Assembly (NCBI GenBank): GCA_027485645.1
Contig: JAIXQR010000003.1
Location: 372,001 to 436,000, forward strand
Length of the DNA stretch: 64,000 nt
Direction of reading: 5' to 3'
From: a bacterium
GTDB lineage: Bacteria > Armatimonadota > Fimbriimonadia > Fimbriimonadales > Fimbriimonadaceae
The position numbers and the translations under genes were made by a program. The notes beneath the pieces were generated by a model. That model did not search any database. It worked only from the letters and a program-made list of their open reading frames with translations, and was not told where the DNA came from. This document shows positions 1 to 8,344 of the stretch, piece by piece. Position 1 is the first letter of the stretch. The number at the start of each line of letters is the position of its first letter.

Positions 1-81
1 GGCGAGCCTCGTTGCGCGCCTTGGAGATGCCGCATTATACAAAGGAGTTGACAATTCCCCGCACAGTTTTGTCTTTCGGGC

Positions 82-2475
82 TCACAGTCTTCGAATTTTT
101 GTCTTCAACGATGCATATCCATCGATTTGAAAGTGTTCGATCCGGAGTTTTCGCTTTCCGCCAGAGAACACGGTTTTGTATTCGGTTGGGCCTTGGTACT
201 TCCAGCCGTCCTTAATCACCAGTTCGCCATCAACGTAGAGTCGAATGCCGTCGTCCGCCACGATTGAGAACTCATATCGGCCCGAGGGTAGTTCGATTTC
301 TGCATCGGCGGTGGTGGCGAAATGGGTAGCGGGGACGCCTTTGGCAAACCGACCGTAGCCGGCGAAATCGAGATTCTTGAACTTCTCGCCGGCGAGAACC
401 GGGTTCCGCCGAAACGCTTGATCATCTTTGCGAGGATCCTGCGTCGCGGGGTCCCACAGGTAGAAATTGACGTCCCAGTCTGCTTCGGCTCGGAATTCTC
501 GCCAAGTCACGTCAATATCGGTGTTCTTCGGTGATAGGATGCCACGGTAGTCCACCGTTTCGGCCCCGTTGTAGGTCACGGTGAGGTTTCGATCTGGGAT
601 TGCGGATTCGCGGACCAGCGTGATTTCCATCGGGCTGACCTTGGAGTTCAGGGTGGCCTTCACACCCTTGCTGCTTTTGATCTTCCAGGTTCCCTTTGGA
701 CCGAGCAACTGCAGCACCAAGCCGGTTGCCGTGTCGGACATCGGCTTCACACGAAGGATCGGGCGCTTGAAGTCATAAGGTCCCCACTCGTCCACGATCA
801 TGGTTCGCCAGCCACGCGGAGTTCCGGGCTTCAGGAATGGATCAATACCGTTCGGAAGCGGGCGAGGGGCGAGGTTGAGTGTTTCTGCCTGCACCTGAAG
901 AACATTGAGTCCTTCCAGTCGCTTGCCGAGGCTTAGATAGTCGCCCGCTTTATTCTTGAGCGGATGCCAGTTCGTAACGAACCGGTCAGCGTAGGCGTCG
1001 GCGGGGTCATCGGGCAGCTTGGCGGCCAGCAGGGGCGAGGCGGGGGCGAGTAACCCCTCGTGATTCCCGGCTACGTAGTAGTGCCCTTGGTATTCCTTTG
1101 CAAAGCCAGTGCCCAGAGCGGGAAGATTCACGGCGTTCACCGGACCCGTTCCGGCAAAAATGAAGTTCTTGAACGGCCCACGAAGGTCGAGCAAGGTCCC
1201 GCCAGGTTCAAATCGGTTCTTTCCGACTTCCAAATCAGAAGTCGCGGTGAGCTGTAGCGCGGCGCCGTAATCCACCAGCCCGTCGGGCGAATTTGTCATC
1301 CCAAGGGAGTGCTGCGAAAACGTGTTGTCGAGGATTCGGTACCCCTTGCTCATGGTGTCCCGGACTTTTGCATAGCCCCAAGTTGGGTCTTGCTTTTCGT
1401 TCATCCAGAGCTTGATCGCGGTGCCATCGCGGAAGAACGCATTGTCCTGAATCACGTTTTGTTGGCCGTGCTCGATCGCGATGCTTTCGACGTTATAGCC
1501 AAACAGGTTGCCGATTACGGACGAGCTGTAGCTGTAACCGCCCCAGAGTCCGTGCCAGCACTCTAAGATGAGGTTGTTCGCAAAGGTGTTCTTGCTGAAC
1601 GTTGCCTCGATGCCGTTGGTCGGAGCGTGGCTGAAGTCGTTGCCGTAAAGCAGGTTGTCGTTGCAACCGCCTTTGCCGGAGTCCATCGTCTCCTGCCCCG
1701 CCCAAAGGAAGAAGCCATCTCCGCCGTGGGTCACCGAGTTGTAGGCGAAGACGTTGTCGTTCGACTGTTCATAAATGAGGATGCCCGCGCTGTCTTGGCC
1801 GCGGTTGTAGACCCCGTAGCTGAATCCGCGAAGGCAGTAATCCAGCCGGTTGTGCATGATCCGGTTGTCGCTGGATCGGTACATGCCGATTCCGAGTGAG
1901 CTGAGATAGGAGAAGTTGTTGTTCCAAACGAGGCCGTCGTCGCAGGCGGTTAGCATCAGCCCGTTTTGTCCGCCCACGGCGCGGTTTCCTCGGACCTCGA
2001 ACCGGTCGCAGTTCTCCAAGTAGATTGCCGCACCGTAGCGCAGCCACTCGCCAGCTTCGTTGTTGTGATAGCTCAGCCAGTCGCTAAGGTCTTCCTTCTC
2101 TGGGGTCGATTTGAGCCGCTGCTTCCAGTTGTAGGAAAAGTCGGAATCCAGAATCTTGAGGCCCGGAGCATTTCGGGCGAAAACGGCGACCTTGTAGCCG
2201 TGGACGCGGGCGTTTTTGAGCGTGACATTCTTGCCGCGAATTTCGATGCCGATGCCGCTTCGCTCATCTGGCTCGGCCGTGGAGAGCCCTCCGCGGAGAA
2301 CAACACCTTTGAGGTCCACCGTCATATTGTCGCCAGAGATCACCACTGCGGCCGATGCGCCACGATCGTCGGTCGCGCTGGGAAGGATGTACTCCCCTTT
2401 TGGAATCTTGGTCTTTGATTCGATCTGGGCGGGAAAACCCGATTGCATCGCAGAGATTGCGGCGAGCAGGAACAT
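82..2475 (-). CDS. Secreted parallel beta-helix protein with C-terminal PA14-like domain
   Basis: About 797 residues. A short hydrophobic N-terminus (MFLLAAISAMQSGFPA) suggests export. The body carries many N-rich turns such as NNFSYLSS, NRLDYCLRG and NLFGYNVES, typical of right-handed parallel beta-helix (pectate-lyase-like, periplasmic copper-binding-like) repeats. The last ~130 residues contain DGIRLYVDGELVIKDGW, the core of a PA14 carbohydrate-binding sandwich. The likely role is binding or cleaving an extracellular polysaccharide; no catalytic residue can be assigned. An upstream in-frame extension to 2661 exists but would run into the divergent GH44 gene. The start at 2475 has a CATACT box six bases upstream. 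It diverges from the GH44 gene across about 85 bp. Confidence 0.8.
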   Translation of the reverse strand: MFLLAAISAMQSGFPAQIESKTKIPKGEYILPSATDDRGASAAVVISGDNMTVDLKGVVLRGGLSTAEPDERSGIGIEIRGKNVTLKNARVHGYKVAVFARNAPGLKILDSDFSYNWKQRLKSTPEKEDLSDWLSYHNNEAGEWLRYGAAIYLENCDRFEVRGNRAVGGQNGLMLTACDDGLVWNNNFSYLSSLGIGMYRSSDNRIMHNRLDYCLRGFSYGVYNRGQDSAGILIYEQSNDNVFAYNSVTHGGDGFFLWAGQETMDSGKGGCNDNLLYGNDFSHAPTNGIEATFSKNTFANNLILECWHGLWGGYSYSSSVIGNLFGYNVESIAIEHGQQNVIQDNAFFRDGTAIKLWMNEKQDPTWGYAKVRDTMSKGYRILDNTFSQHSLGMTNSPDGLVDYGAALQLTATSDLEVGKNRFEPGGTLLDLRGPFKNFIFAGTGPVNAVNLPALGTGFAKEYQGHYYVAGNHEGLLAPASPLLAAKLPDDPADAYADRFVTNWHPLKNKAGDYLSLGKRLEGLNVLQVQAETLNLAPRPLPNGIDPFLKPGTPRGWRTMIVDEWGPYDFKRPILRVKPMSDTATGLVLQLLGPKGTWKIKSSKGVKATLNSKVSPMEITLVRESAIPDRNLTVTYNGAETVDYRGILSPKNTDIDVTWREFRAEADWDVNFYLWDPATQDPRKDDQAFRRNPVLAGEKFKNLDFAGYGRFAKGVPATHFATTADAEIELPSGRYEFSIVADDGIRLYVDGELVIKDGWKYQGPTEYKTVFSGGKRKLRIEHFQIDGYASLKTKIRRL

Positions 2476-2487
2476 ATCCTTAGTATG
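2476..2487 (-). promoter_or_regulatory. Leaderless-type -10 box for the beta-helix gene
   Basis: On the minus strand CATACT (2487-2482) is followed by exactly six bases and then ATG. A TTGGCG hexamer lies about 18 bases further upstream. This is the same geometry as the other N6 boxes in the window. Confidence 0.45.
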
Positions 2488-2560
2488 CGACCCATTGTCT
2501 TGCTTCGCCAATGGTTTTTGAACTCCGGAATCTTCGGGGGTATGGTGACGGAAGATGTCG

Positions 2561-3724
2561 ATGTTGAGTCTAGTTTCGGCCCTTGTTGTGTTGCCCACCG
2601 CGCAAAATTCGGCGGTCATCAGCGTGGATGCAACGGTGAAGAAGCCGATTTCGCCGTACATCTATGGCCTTAACTTTCCCGAGTGGTCAAAGATGGGCGG
2701 AGGATTCACCCTAGCGCGGCAAGGTGGAAACCGAATGTCGGCTTACAACTGGGAAACCAACGCAAGCAACGCGGGCAACGACTATCAGCACCAAAACGAC
2801 GGCTACATGGGCACCAGCAATGAGCCCGGCTGGACGGTCAGCAACTTTATGCGACCGGCCCAAGCGAACGGCGCAACGGTTTTGCTCACCGTGCCGGCCA
2901 TGGGCTACGTTTCGGCCGATAAGAACGAGGACGGCGATGTCGCGAAAACCCCTGACTACTTGAACACCCGATTCTTCAAGTCGTTCGCGCGGAAGCCCGG
3001 CAAGTTTGCGTTCCCGCCCGACTTAAACGACCGATTGGTCTTTCAGGATGAGTTTGTTGCGTGGGTGGAAAAGACCCGCAAGCGAAACACTCCAGCTTGG
3101 TATAGCCTCGACAACGAGCCTGATCTTTGGGGCAGCACCCACGAACGCGTTTGGCAGAAGAACCCAACTTACGCGCAGATCATATCGATCAACCAAGAGT
3201 ACGCCGGGGCCATCAAGGCGGTCGCGCCAAGGGCGCTTGTTTTTGGACCTGCGAACTACGGCTGGCAGGGATTCCGCACATTCCAGGGCGCTCCGGACGG
3301 CAATGGCCGTGACTTCTTGGACGTGTATCTGCAGGAAATGCGCCGCGCGGAGCTTAAAGCAGGACGGCGACTGCTGGACGTACTAGACATCCACTGGTAT
3401 CCCGAGGCGCGTGGCGACGATGTTCGCATCGCTTGGGGAGAGGACAAGCCCGGAACGCCGGCAGCACGGATACAAGCGCCACGATCTCTTTGGGATGCCT
3501 CCTACGTGGAAACCAGCTGGATTGCCGATGTACTTGGCAAAAAGCCGATCGTGCTTCTTCCTCGGATCCAGGCACAGATTGCAAAGCACTATCCAGGCAC
3601 CAAGCTTGGAATCACGGAATACAACTATGGCGGTGGCAAGGTGGCGAGCGGACTCCTAGCGCAGGCGGACGTGCTGGGGCTGTTTGGCCGGTACGGCGTT
3701 TTTGCTGCTTGTAACTGGGAATGA
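2561..3724 (+). CDS. Glycoside hydrolase family 44 protein, catalytic part, truncated by a frameshift
   Basis: A signal peptide (MLSLVSALVVLPTAQNSA) is followed by a TIM-barrel region with GH44 landmarks: SPYIYGLNFPEW near the start, SLDNEPDLW (the probable acid/base Glu) and LGITEYNYGG (the probable nucleophile Glu). The frame ends at TGA right after FAACNWE, where GH44 enzymes normally continue into a beta-sandwich. That missing part is encoded in the -1 frame from 3721. The start at 2561 has GGAAG six bases upstream; ATG 2555 is the alternative and adds MS. GH44 enzymes cleave beta-1,4-glucans such as xyloglucan or CMC. The enzyme may still fold as a barrel, but loss of the sandwich usually harms stability. 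Confidence 0.75.
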   Translation: MLSLVSALVVLPTAQNSAVISVDATVKKPISPYIYGLNFPEWSKMGGGFTLARQGGNRMSAYNWETNASNAGNDYQHQNDGYMGTSNEPGWTVSNFMRPAQANGATVLLTVPAMGYVSADKNEDGDVAKTPDYLNTRFFKSFARKPGKFAFPPDLNDRLVFQDEFVAWVEKTRKRNTPAWYSLDNEPDLWGSTHERVWQKNPTYAQIISINQEYAGAIKAVAPRALVFGPANYGWQGFRTFQGAPDGNGRDFLDVYLQEMRRAELKAGRRLLDVLDIHWYPEARGDDVRIAWGEDKPGTPAARIQAPRSLWDASYVETSWIADVLGKKPIVLLPRIQAQIAKHYPGTKLGITEYNYGGGKVASGLLAQADVLGLFGRYGVFAACNWE

Positions 3725-4083
3725 GCGCGACGGACACGGCGCAGCTCGGCGGTTTCCGGGCCTACATCAACTTCGATGGCAAAGGGGCCAAGTTTGGCGA
3801 CACTGCCCTTGCCGTCACCGGACAGCGGCCGGAGCAGAACTCGGTTTATGCCGCGGTTGACAAGCGAAACTCTCGGCGCCTGACCCTCGTCGCGGTCAAC
3901 AAGACGAAGGAGCCGATGAGCTTTACGATTTCGACTAAGGGTTTCAAAGGCCGACGCGCGCGCGGATTCAGCTTCGGCGCGCCGACCTTTGAAACGTCGC
4001 GATCCGTGCCAGTGAAGCTCGGTGCAACGATCAACTTCACCGCCGCGCCGGAGAGCGTGGTGTCGGTTGAAATTTTGCGATAG
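3721..4083 (+). CDS. Detached C-terminal beta-sandwich of the GH44 enzyme
   Basis: 120 codons that continue the GH44 protein in the -1 frame: MSATDTAQLGGFRAY, then NFDGKGAKFGDTAL, matching the FxxYxNYDGxGxxFGDT region that follows the barrel in this family. ATG 3721 overlaps the upstream TGA as ATGA, so translational coupling could in principle make a separate polypeptide. One extra A in the GGGAATG stretch would join both halves as NWEMSATD with the family's expected spacing. This looks like one broken gene (or a sequencing indel) rather than two genes. No clear terminator follows before 4117. Confidence 0.6.
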   Translation: MSATDTAQLGGFRAYINFDGKGAKFGDTALAVTGQRPEQNSVYAAVDKRNSRRLTLVAVNKTKEPMSFTISTKGFKGRRARGFSFGAPTFETSRSVPVKLGATINFTAAPESVVSVEILR

Positions 4084-4116
4084 TACTAATTTGGTTCCGC
4101 GAATTTCGGGACTCGT

Positions 4117-5469
4117 TTAGCGAATCTCGCGTAATACGAGCCCGATGTCCGTCGGGTTGTTACTGATCGAGCCCACATCGGCCCCGCCATTATCCTCGTT
4201 GTCGGGGCCGATGCTGTAGACCACGAGCCTGTCACCGATTTGCTTATAGATCAACTTCTCTCCGGAGAACGGGTCGATGGCTTCAAGTCCCGACAGCGGT
4301 AGCTCGTTGGGCAAACTTCCGGTCTTGGTTCGGGCTTGTAGCGCAAGCACAAGTGCCTTCAAACTACGTCGATTAACCAGATCGCGGAGATCGCCATCAA
4401 CATTCGCGTAGGATTCACGTATCTCGAAAGACACATGGTAGTCCAGCGGCTCCGTTCGTTTTGCGTTTAGGGCAGCATGCTTTTTGGCTGCTTGTAGTCG
4501 CCCATAGCCGTCGTTCGGGTCCTCTGGGAGATCTTGGTAGAGGAGTCGCGCAGCGCGGAAGTATCGCTCGAACATGGAATCCCGTTTGGCCGGGTCTTTC
4601 AACTCGGTTCGAAGTTGCTCAACAATTGGATCTAGCTTCCCTTCTGAACTTTCGTCGAGGGTCTCTTCGACTCGCAAGAACACGTCGATTTCGGCTTTGC
4701 CTTTCGTGTTGAGACGGTTCTCGTCTAACAGGACACTGGCAAATTTGGCCTGCATGGTGCGTCTAACGTCCGGTGGCCGTCCGAGTGCTTCTAGGAACTT
4801 AAGCGATCCAGTTTGTACCTTCGGATTGGACCCATGTTGGTTGAGGATTTGAATTGCCGCTCCGATCAGGAGTCGCTCATTCACCTTCGCTACCAGTTCG
4901 GAGTCCATTAAGCTCACCTCTGGACGAAGTACTCGAACGAGTTTGGTTGCGGCAGTGAGTACTTCGAGCGCCTCCACAGGTTGGCCTCGAAGGCATAGAA
5001 CCCGCGCTCGGGCTGCGAGGTAATCCGCTGGTGCACAGGTCTGCCAAACGAAGTCGGTAGTACCGTCGAAGCTTTGTTCCGGGTTAGCAAAGACAGTGAG
5101 TTCCGTGCTTTGAAGGATTTTCTCGGTCAGTGTTCTTAGGTTATAGCCGGGCTCACCAGTACGGACAGGAGACTGGTCACCATAGCCTGCTCCTGCCGTA
5201 GGAGACATGCGCCCTGCTTTCGCCCATTCAGGTTTCCACACACTCGCAAACTCGGCCAACGGTTCACGCATGTCCTGTTCTCTGTTGTAGGGTTGGCGTA
5301 GGTCTTCCCACGATTTCGGTAACCCGGCCGCCGTTGCGAGCTTGAACTCCTCGTTGCGGGAGGATGACTTTGATCCGGAAGCACAGCCTGCCGCAAAGAC
5401 GAATGTGACAAGAAGGCCGGAAAGACAGAGGTGACCCGGGGTTTTCGGGCGCTTCTTGAACTGATCCAT
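4117..5469 (-). CDS. Putative lipoprotein, paralogue 1 of a tandem trio
   Basis: 450 residues with a lipoprotein signal ending in the lipobox FAAGC, then a largely alpha-helical body. The C-terminus reads IDPFSGEKLIYKQIGD followed by VVYSIGPDNEDNGGAD. This short tail resembles the C-terminal pseudopilin-like motif seen in many uncharacterised planctomycete and armatimonad proteins. It shares GLPKSWEDLR near the N-terminus with the paralogue at 6954-8315 (NEEFKLATAAGLPKSW versus DEEFRLAVAAGLPKSW). It is the last of three same-strand paralogues. It has its own promoter box (TATAAT six bases before ATG). Function unknown. Confidence 0.75.
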   Translation of the reverse strand: MDQFKKRPKTPGHLCLSGLLVTFVFAAGCASGSKSSSRNEEFKLATAAGLPKSWEDLRQPYNREQDMREPLAEFASVWKPEWAKAGRMSPTAGAGYGDQSPVRTGEPGYNLRTLTEKILQSTELTVFANPEQSFDGTTDFVWQTCAPADYLAARARVLCLRGQPVEALEVLTAATKLVRVLRPEVSLMDSELVAKVNERLLIGAAIQILNQHGSNPKVQTGSLKFLEALGRPPDVRRTMQAKFASVLLDENRLNTKGKAEIDVFLRVEETLDESSEGKLDPIVEQLRTELKDPAKRDSMFERYFRAARLLYQDLPEDPNDGYGRLQAAKKHAALNAKRTEPLDYHVSFEIRESYANVDGDLRDLVNRRSLKALVLALQARTKTGSLPNELPLSGLEAIDPFSGEKLIYKQIGDRLVVYSIGPDNEDNGGADVGSISNNPTDIGLVLREIR

Positions 5470-5481
5470 CTAGAAATTATA
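5470..5481 (-). promoter_or_regulatory. Leaderless-type -10 box for lipoprotein paralogue 1
   Basis: A perfect TATAAT on the minus strand (5481-5476) is followed by six bases and the ATG at 5469. No convincing -35 is visible. Transcription would start at or next to the A of the start codon. Confidence 0.55.
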
Positions 5482-5541
5482 AGGCAATGATTGAAGATTC
5501 ACCGCAGGGAAATTGGAGAATCTGTAGCCCGAGGCTCAAGG

Positions 5542-6945
5542 CTACTTGATAGCCTGAACTTGCGGCGAAAAGGCGGCTTGATCGTTTGCACGTCGAGGGG
5601 GCCAGCGCTGAATGGGGAGACCATAGCCGATGTCTCGTCTGTTCCGATCAGTCGCGGTGAAGTTGCCGCCGTTGTCGACTAGGTCCCTGCCGATGCTGTA
5701 GATCTTTACGGATGTTGGGGTCGCAATGTACTTTAATGGCTTCTCAGAAAAGGGGTCCAGAGCCGTTTCACTGGCGACCGGTAGTTGCTTTGGGTATGAA
5801 CCGAATCTCTCTTTATGCGCCAGACACGCGACAATCGCTTCAAACGCACGGCGTTCTGCAATTTGGTTAGCCGCAATCTCGTACGGTCCGCTGCGGACGG
5901 GGCTCAAGAGGTCACTCAGGACGGTGTATCTCGAGAGAAGATTCAACTGACTGACCTCAAGTTTCTTGGCCAGCTGGATGCGCTCCTTTGCCTGGTTTGG
6001 GTCAGTTGGCAAAGTTTCAAACGCTTGCCGAAGTTGGCTCAATGGAAAAGCCAAGATGTCCTCTTGAAGCCCGGGAGTCGAGAGTAGGAGCTTCACGTAA
6101 ACCAGTTGTGGATTGTTGGGACTTTCTCGCATGCGGAAAAACTGATCGATGGCTTCGTTTGGATTCGCTTTCAACATGCTCTCAAAAGCCAAGAGAGTGG
6201 CGTACTCGTACCGAATCGAAGCGCGATAATCGGCTGGCTCGTGAAATTCCTTTAGTAGATGTAGGGCCTGGTCACGAACCGATGGTGATGCCCCATGTTC
6301 CTCTAGGATGGTCATCGCGGCTTGCAGGATCGCCCGCTCAAAGCTGATAGACATCGTATTTCCCAGATAAGTGGGATCTTGTCTGACGAGTCCGGCAATC
6401 GGTGCTGCTTCACATAGCACCCGCATGGCGGCATTCGGTTGCCCCTGATTGCGGAGAACCGTTGCTCGCTGCACGGAAAAGCGAATCAGGTTCCAAGTAG
6501 GCCGAAAATTGAAAAGCTTCGGTTGGGAGCCAGGTTGGGGCAGGGTGTACGTTACGAGCTCTGACTTAGTTCGGAAACGATCGGATAACTGTGTAAGCCT
6601 CGTATTCGATGCAACAAACTTGGAGAGCAACTCAGAGTAGCGTTGACGCGTGATTGGTAAGTTGCGTCTTGCTTCTGCCAATTCTTGCCCCAGGAGAGTG
6701 TTCCTTGCTTTCTGGTACTCCGCTTCGAATTGATCAAGTAACGGTCTGGCACTCTTTTCAGCACTCACTTCTCGGCGCAGCTCTTTGTGGGTGCGAGGTA
6801 GCCCGAATTGCGGACCTTTCGCCATTTCGTTACGCTTAAAAGTGCGAGCATGGTCAATAAAGGCCCACGCGGAAATGCCTGACAGCACGGCGAGGAGGCC
6901 AGATAATGCCAACGCAATTTGCTTAGAGGCTTTACGCTGTGACAT
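5542..6945 (-). CDS. Membrane-anchored paralogue 2 of the tandem trio
   Basis: About 467 residues from MSQRKASKQIALALSG. An N-terminal hydrophobic segment (~8-30) acts as an anchor, but there is no lipobox, unlike paralogue 1. The C-terminus keeps the family tail LDPFSEKPLKYIATP and VKIYSIGRDLVDNGGNF. The middle is helical and diverged. An upstream in-frame ATG at 6996 would overlap the preceding gene, so 6945 is preferred; it lies 8 bp after the stop of paralogue 3, which suggests co-transcription. Function unknown. The anchor plus large outside domain suggests an envelope role. Confidence 0.7.
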   Translation of the reverse strand: MSQRKASKQIALALSGLLAVLSGISAWAFIDHARTFKRNEMAKGPQFGLPRTHKELRREVSAEKSARPLLDQFEAEYQKARNTLLGQELAEARRNLPITRQRYSELLSKFVASNTRLTQLSDRFRTKSELVTYTLPQPGSQPKLFNFRPTWNLIRFSVQRATVLRNQGQPNAAMRVLCEAAPIAGLVRQDPTYLGNTMSISFERAILQAAMTILEEHGASPSVRDQALHLLKEFHEPADYRASIRYEYATLLAFESMLKANPNEAIDQFFRMRESPNNPQLVYVKLLLSTPGLQEDILAFPLSQLRQAFETLPTDPNQAKERIQLAKKLEVSQLNLLSRYTVLSDLLSPVRSGPYEIAANQIAERRAFEAIVACLAHKERFGSYPKQLPVASETALDPFSEKPLKYIATPTSVKIYSIGRDLVDNGGNFTATDRNRRDIGYGLPIQRWPPRRANDQAAFSPQVQAIK

Positions 6946-6953
6946 TGGGAGGT

Positions 6954-8315
6954 CTACCGAATTCCGAAGCCAATATCTTTTGCGAACATCTTCCAACTAA
7001 TCGCATCCATACCTCCGTTATCCACACCGTCTTCTCCAACGCTATAGGCGACGAGATGACCATCAATCTGCTTAAACTTCAACTTCTCTCCGGAGAACGG
7101 GTCAATCGCCTCTTGTCCTGTTAGTGGCAGTTCAATCGGAAAGCTACCGGTCTTCGTGCGAATCTGCTGGGCGAGGATGAGCGCCTTGAGGGTGCGTCGA
7201 TAAACGAGTCCACGCAGGTCTGAATTTATGGCACTGGTTGCGCTTCCGATTGTCATCGGAACGAGAAATTCCAGTTCTCCGGATTTTGAGTTGGCAAGCT
7301 TTGAATGCTTCTTTGCTACTTGAAGCCGTGCAAATCCGTCGGACGGATCATTTGGAATATCCTCGTAGAGCTCGCGAAATGCGCGGTACAGATTCTTGAA
7401 GATTACGTCACGCGTTCCAGGAATATGCAATCGTAATCGAAGATTCTCGGCGCGAGGGTCTCGGGCTTCCTCTTCTTCATCCTCGAACGGCATCGGTTCT
7501 AGCCCCAAGAACTTGTCGTAGTACGCCTCGCCTTTAGTTTTGAGCGTTTGTTCTTCAACCAGTTGCCCGGCAAACTCGCCGACGAGCGCGCGCTTCACGT
7601 CTCCGGGGCGACCTAGGTTGTCTAGAAACCGGAGCGCTTCGCTTTGAACCGCTGGTTGCCGACCGTGCTTCTGGATGATCCGCTGCACCGATGTCACCAG
7701 AATGGCTTCGTTGATCGAACCAACCAACTCTGCAATCAGGGTGCTTGAGTCTTGTCTGATTAGCTTGAGGAGCTTGCTCGATTCCTGTAATGTCTTCAGC
7801 GCCGCGATCGGATCGCCGTCTTTCGAGAGGACTGCCGCTTTGGCGCGGGTGTAGTTCATCACCGACTTTGTTTGGGTGAGGCGACCAAAGTCGACCTGAA
7901 ATCCCAATTCCGGCTCATCGAACATGTTGAGTTCAGATCGAGATAGAACCTCGGCCACCATGGTTGCGAGTTCCGGCTGAGCGCGAACAATATCCGCTTC
8001 CCAGGAGTTGTCGTTTCTCCGTCCAGCCTCTAACGCGATTGCTTCTGATCGCTTGTCCGCCGCCGCCCATGCTTCTGAGAAAGCCTTCAGCGGTTCGCGG
8101 GCGTCGCGGTCCGGGCTGTAAGTCTTGCGGAGATCTTCCCAAGACTTAGGCAATCCAGCCGCTACGGCCAGCCTAAATTCTTCGTCACGCTCTGACATTG
8201 CAAATCTTGAATAGGTGAAGACTCCGACGCCGATCAAGGCGACAAATCCGTTAAAGAAGATAAGGCCGACGCGAAGGCATCCTTTTCTCCGCGCCCGTTT
8301 GTCCGCCGCACTCAC
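6954..8315 (-). CDS. Membrane-anchored paralogue 3 of the tandem trio
   Basis: About 453 residues. A basic N-terminus (KRARRKG) and one membrane segment (LIFFNGFVALIGVGVFTY) are followed by a region closely related to paralogue 1, including AVAAGLPKSWEDLRK, LGRPGDVKRA, RRTLKALILAQQIRTKTGS and the tail IDPFSGEKLKFKQIDG / YSVGEDGVDNGGMD. The second of two consecutive GTG codons (8315) is chosen because TATACT lies exactly six bases before it; GTG 8318 is the alternative. It is first of the trio and is probably transcribed with paralogue 2. Function unknown. Confidence 0.72.
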   Translation of the reverse strand: MSAADKRARRKGCLRVGLIFFNGFVALIGVGVFTYSRFAMSERDEEFRLAVAAGLPKSWEDLRKTYSPDRDAREPLKAFSEAWAAADKRSEAIALEAGRRNDNSWEADIVRAQPELATMVAEVLSRSELNMFDEPELGFQVDFGRLTQTKSVMNYTRAKAAVLSKDGDPIAALKTLQESSKLLKLIRQDSSTLIAELVGSINEAILVTSVQRIIQKHGRQPAVQSEALRFLDNLGRPGDVKRALVGEFAGQLVEEQTLKTKGEAYYDKFLGLEPMPFEDEEEEARDPRAENLRLRLHIPGTRDVIFKNLYRAFRELYEDIPNDPSDGFARLQVAKKHSKLANSKSGELEFLVPMTIGSATSAINSDLRGLVYRRTLKALILAQQIRTKTGSFPIELPLTGQEAIDPFSGEKLKFKQIDGHLVAYSVGEDGVDNGGMDAISWKMFAKDIGFGIR

Positions 8316-8327
8316 CACAAAAGTATA
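8316..8327 (-). promoter_or_regulatory. Leaderless-type -10 box for paralogue 3
   Basis: TATACT (8327-8322, minus strand), then TTTGTG, then GTG. This spacing decides between the two adjacent GTG codons in favour of 8315. Confidence 0.5.
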
Positions 8328-8344
8328 AGCCAGCTCTGGTGAAA

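Noticed and set aside
1-81. Small open frames and a TTGACA-like hexamer at the left edge
   Set aside because: The only complete frame here (12-215) overlaps the end of the beta-helix gene and has no family features. The hexamer has no matching -10 or downstream start.
3721-4083. Treating the C-terminal GH44 piece as an independent small gene
   Set aside because: It has no signal peptide, starts inside the conserved domain boundary, and aligns as the missing end of the upstream protein after a one-base correction.
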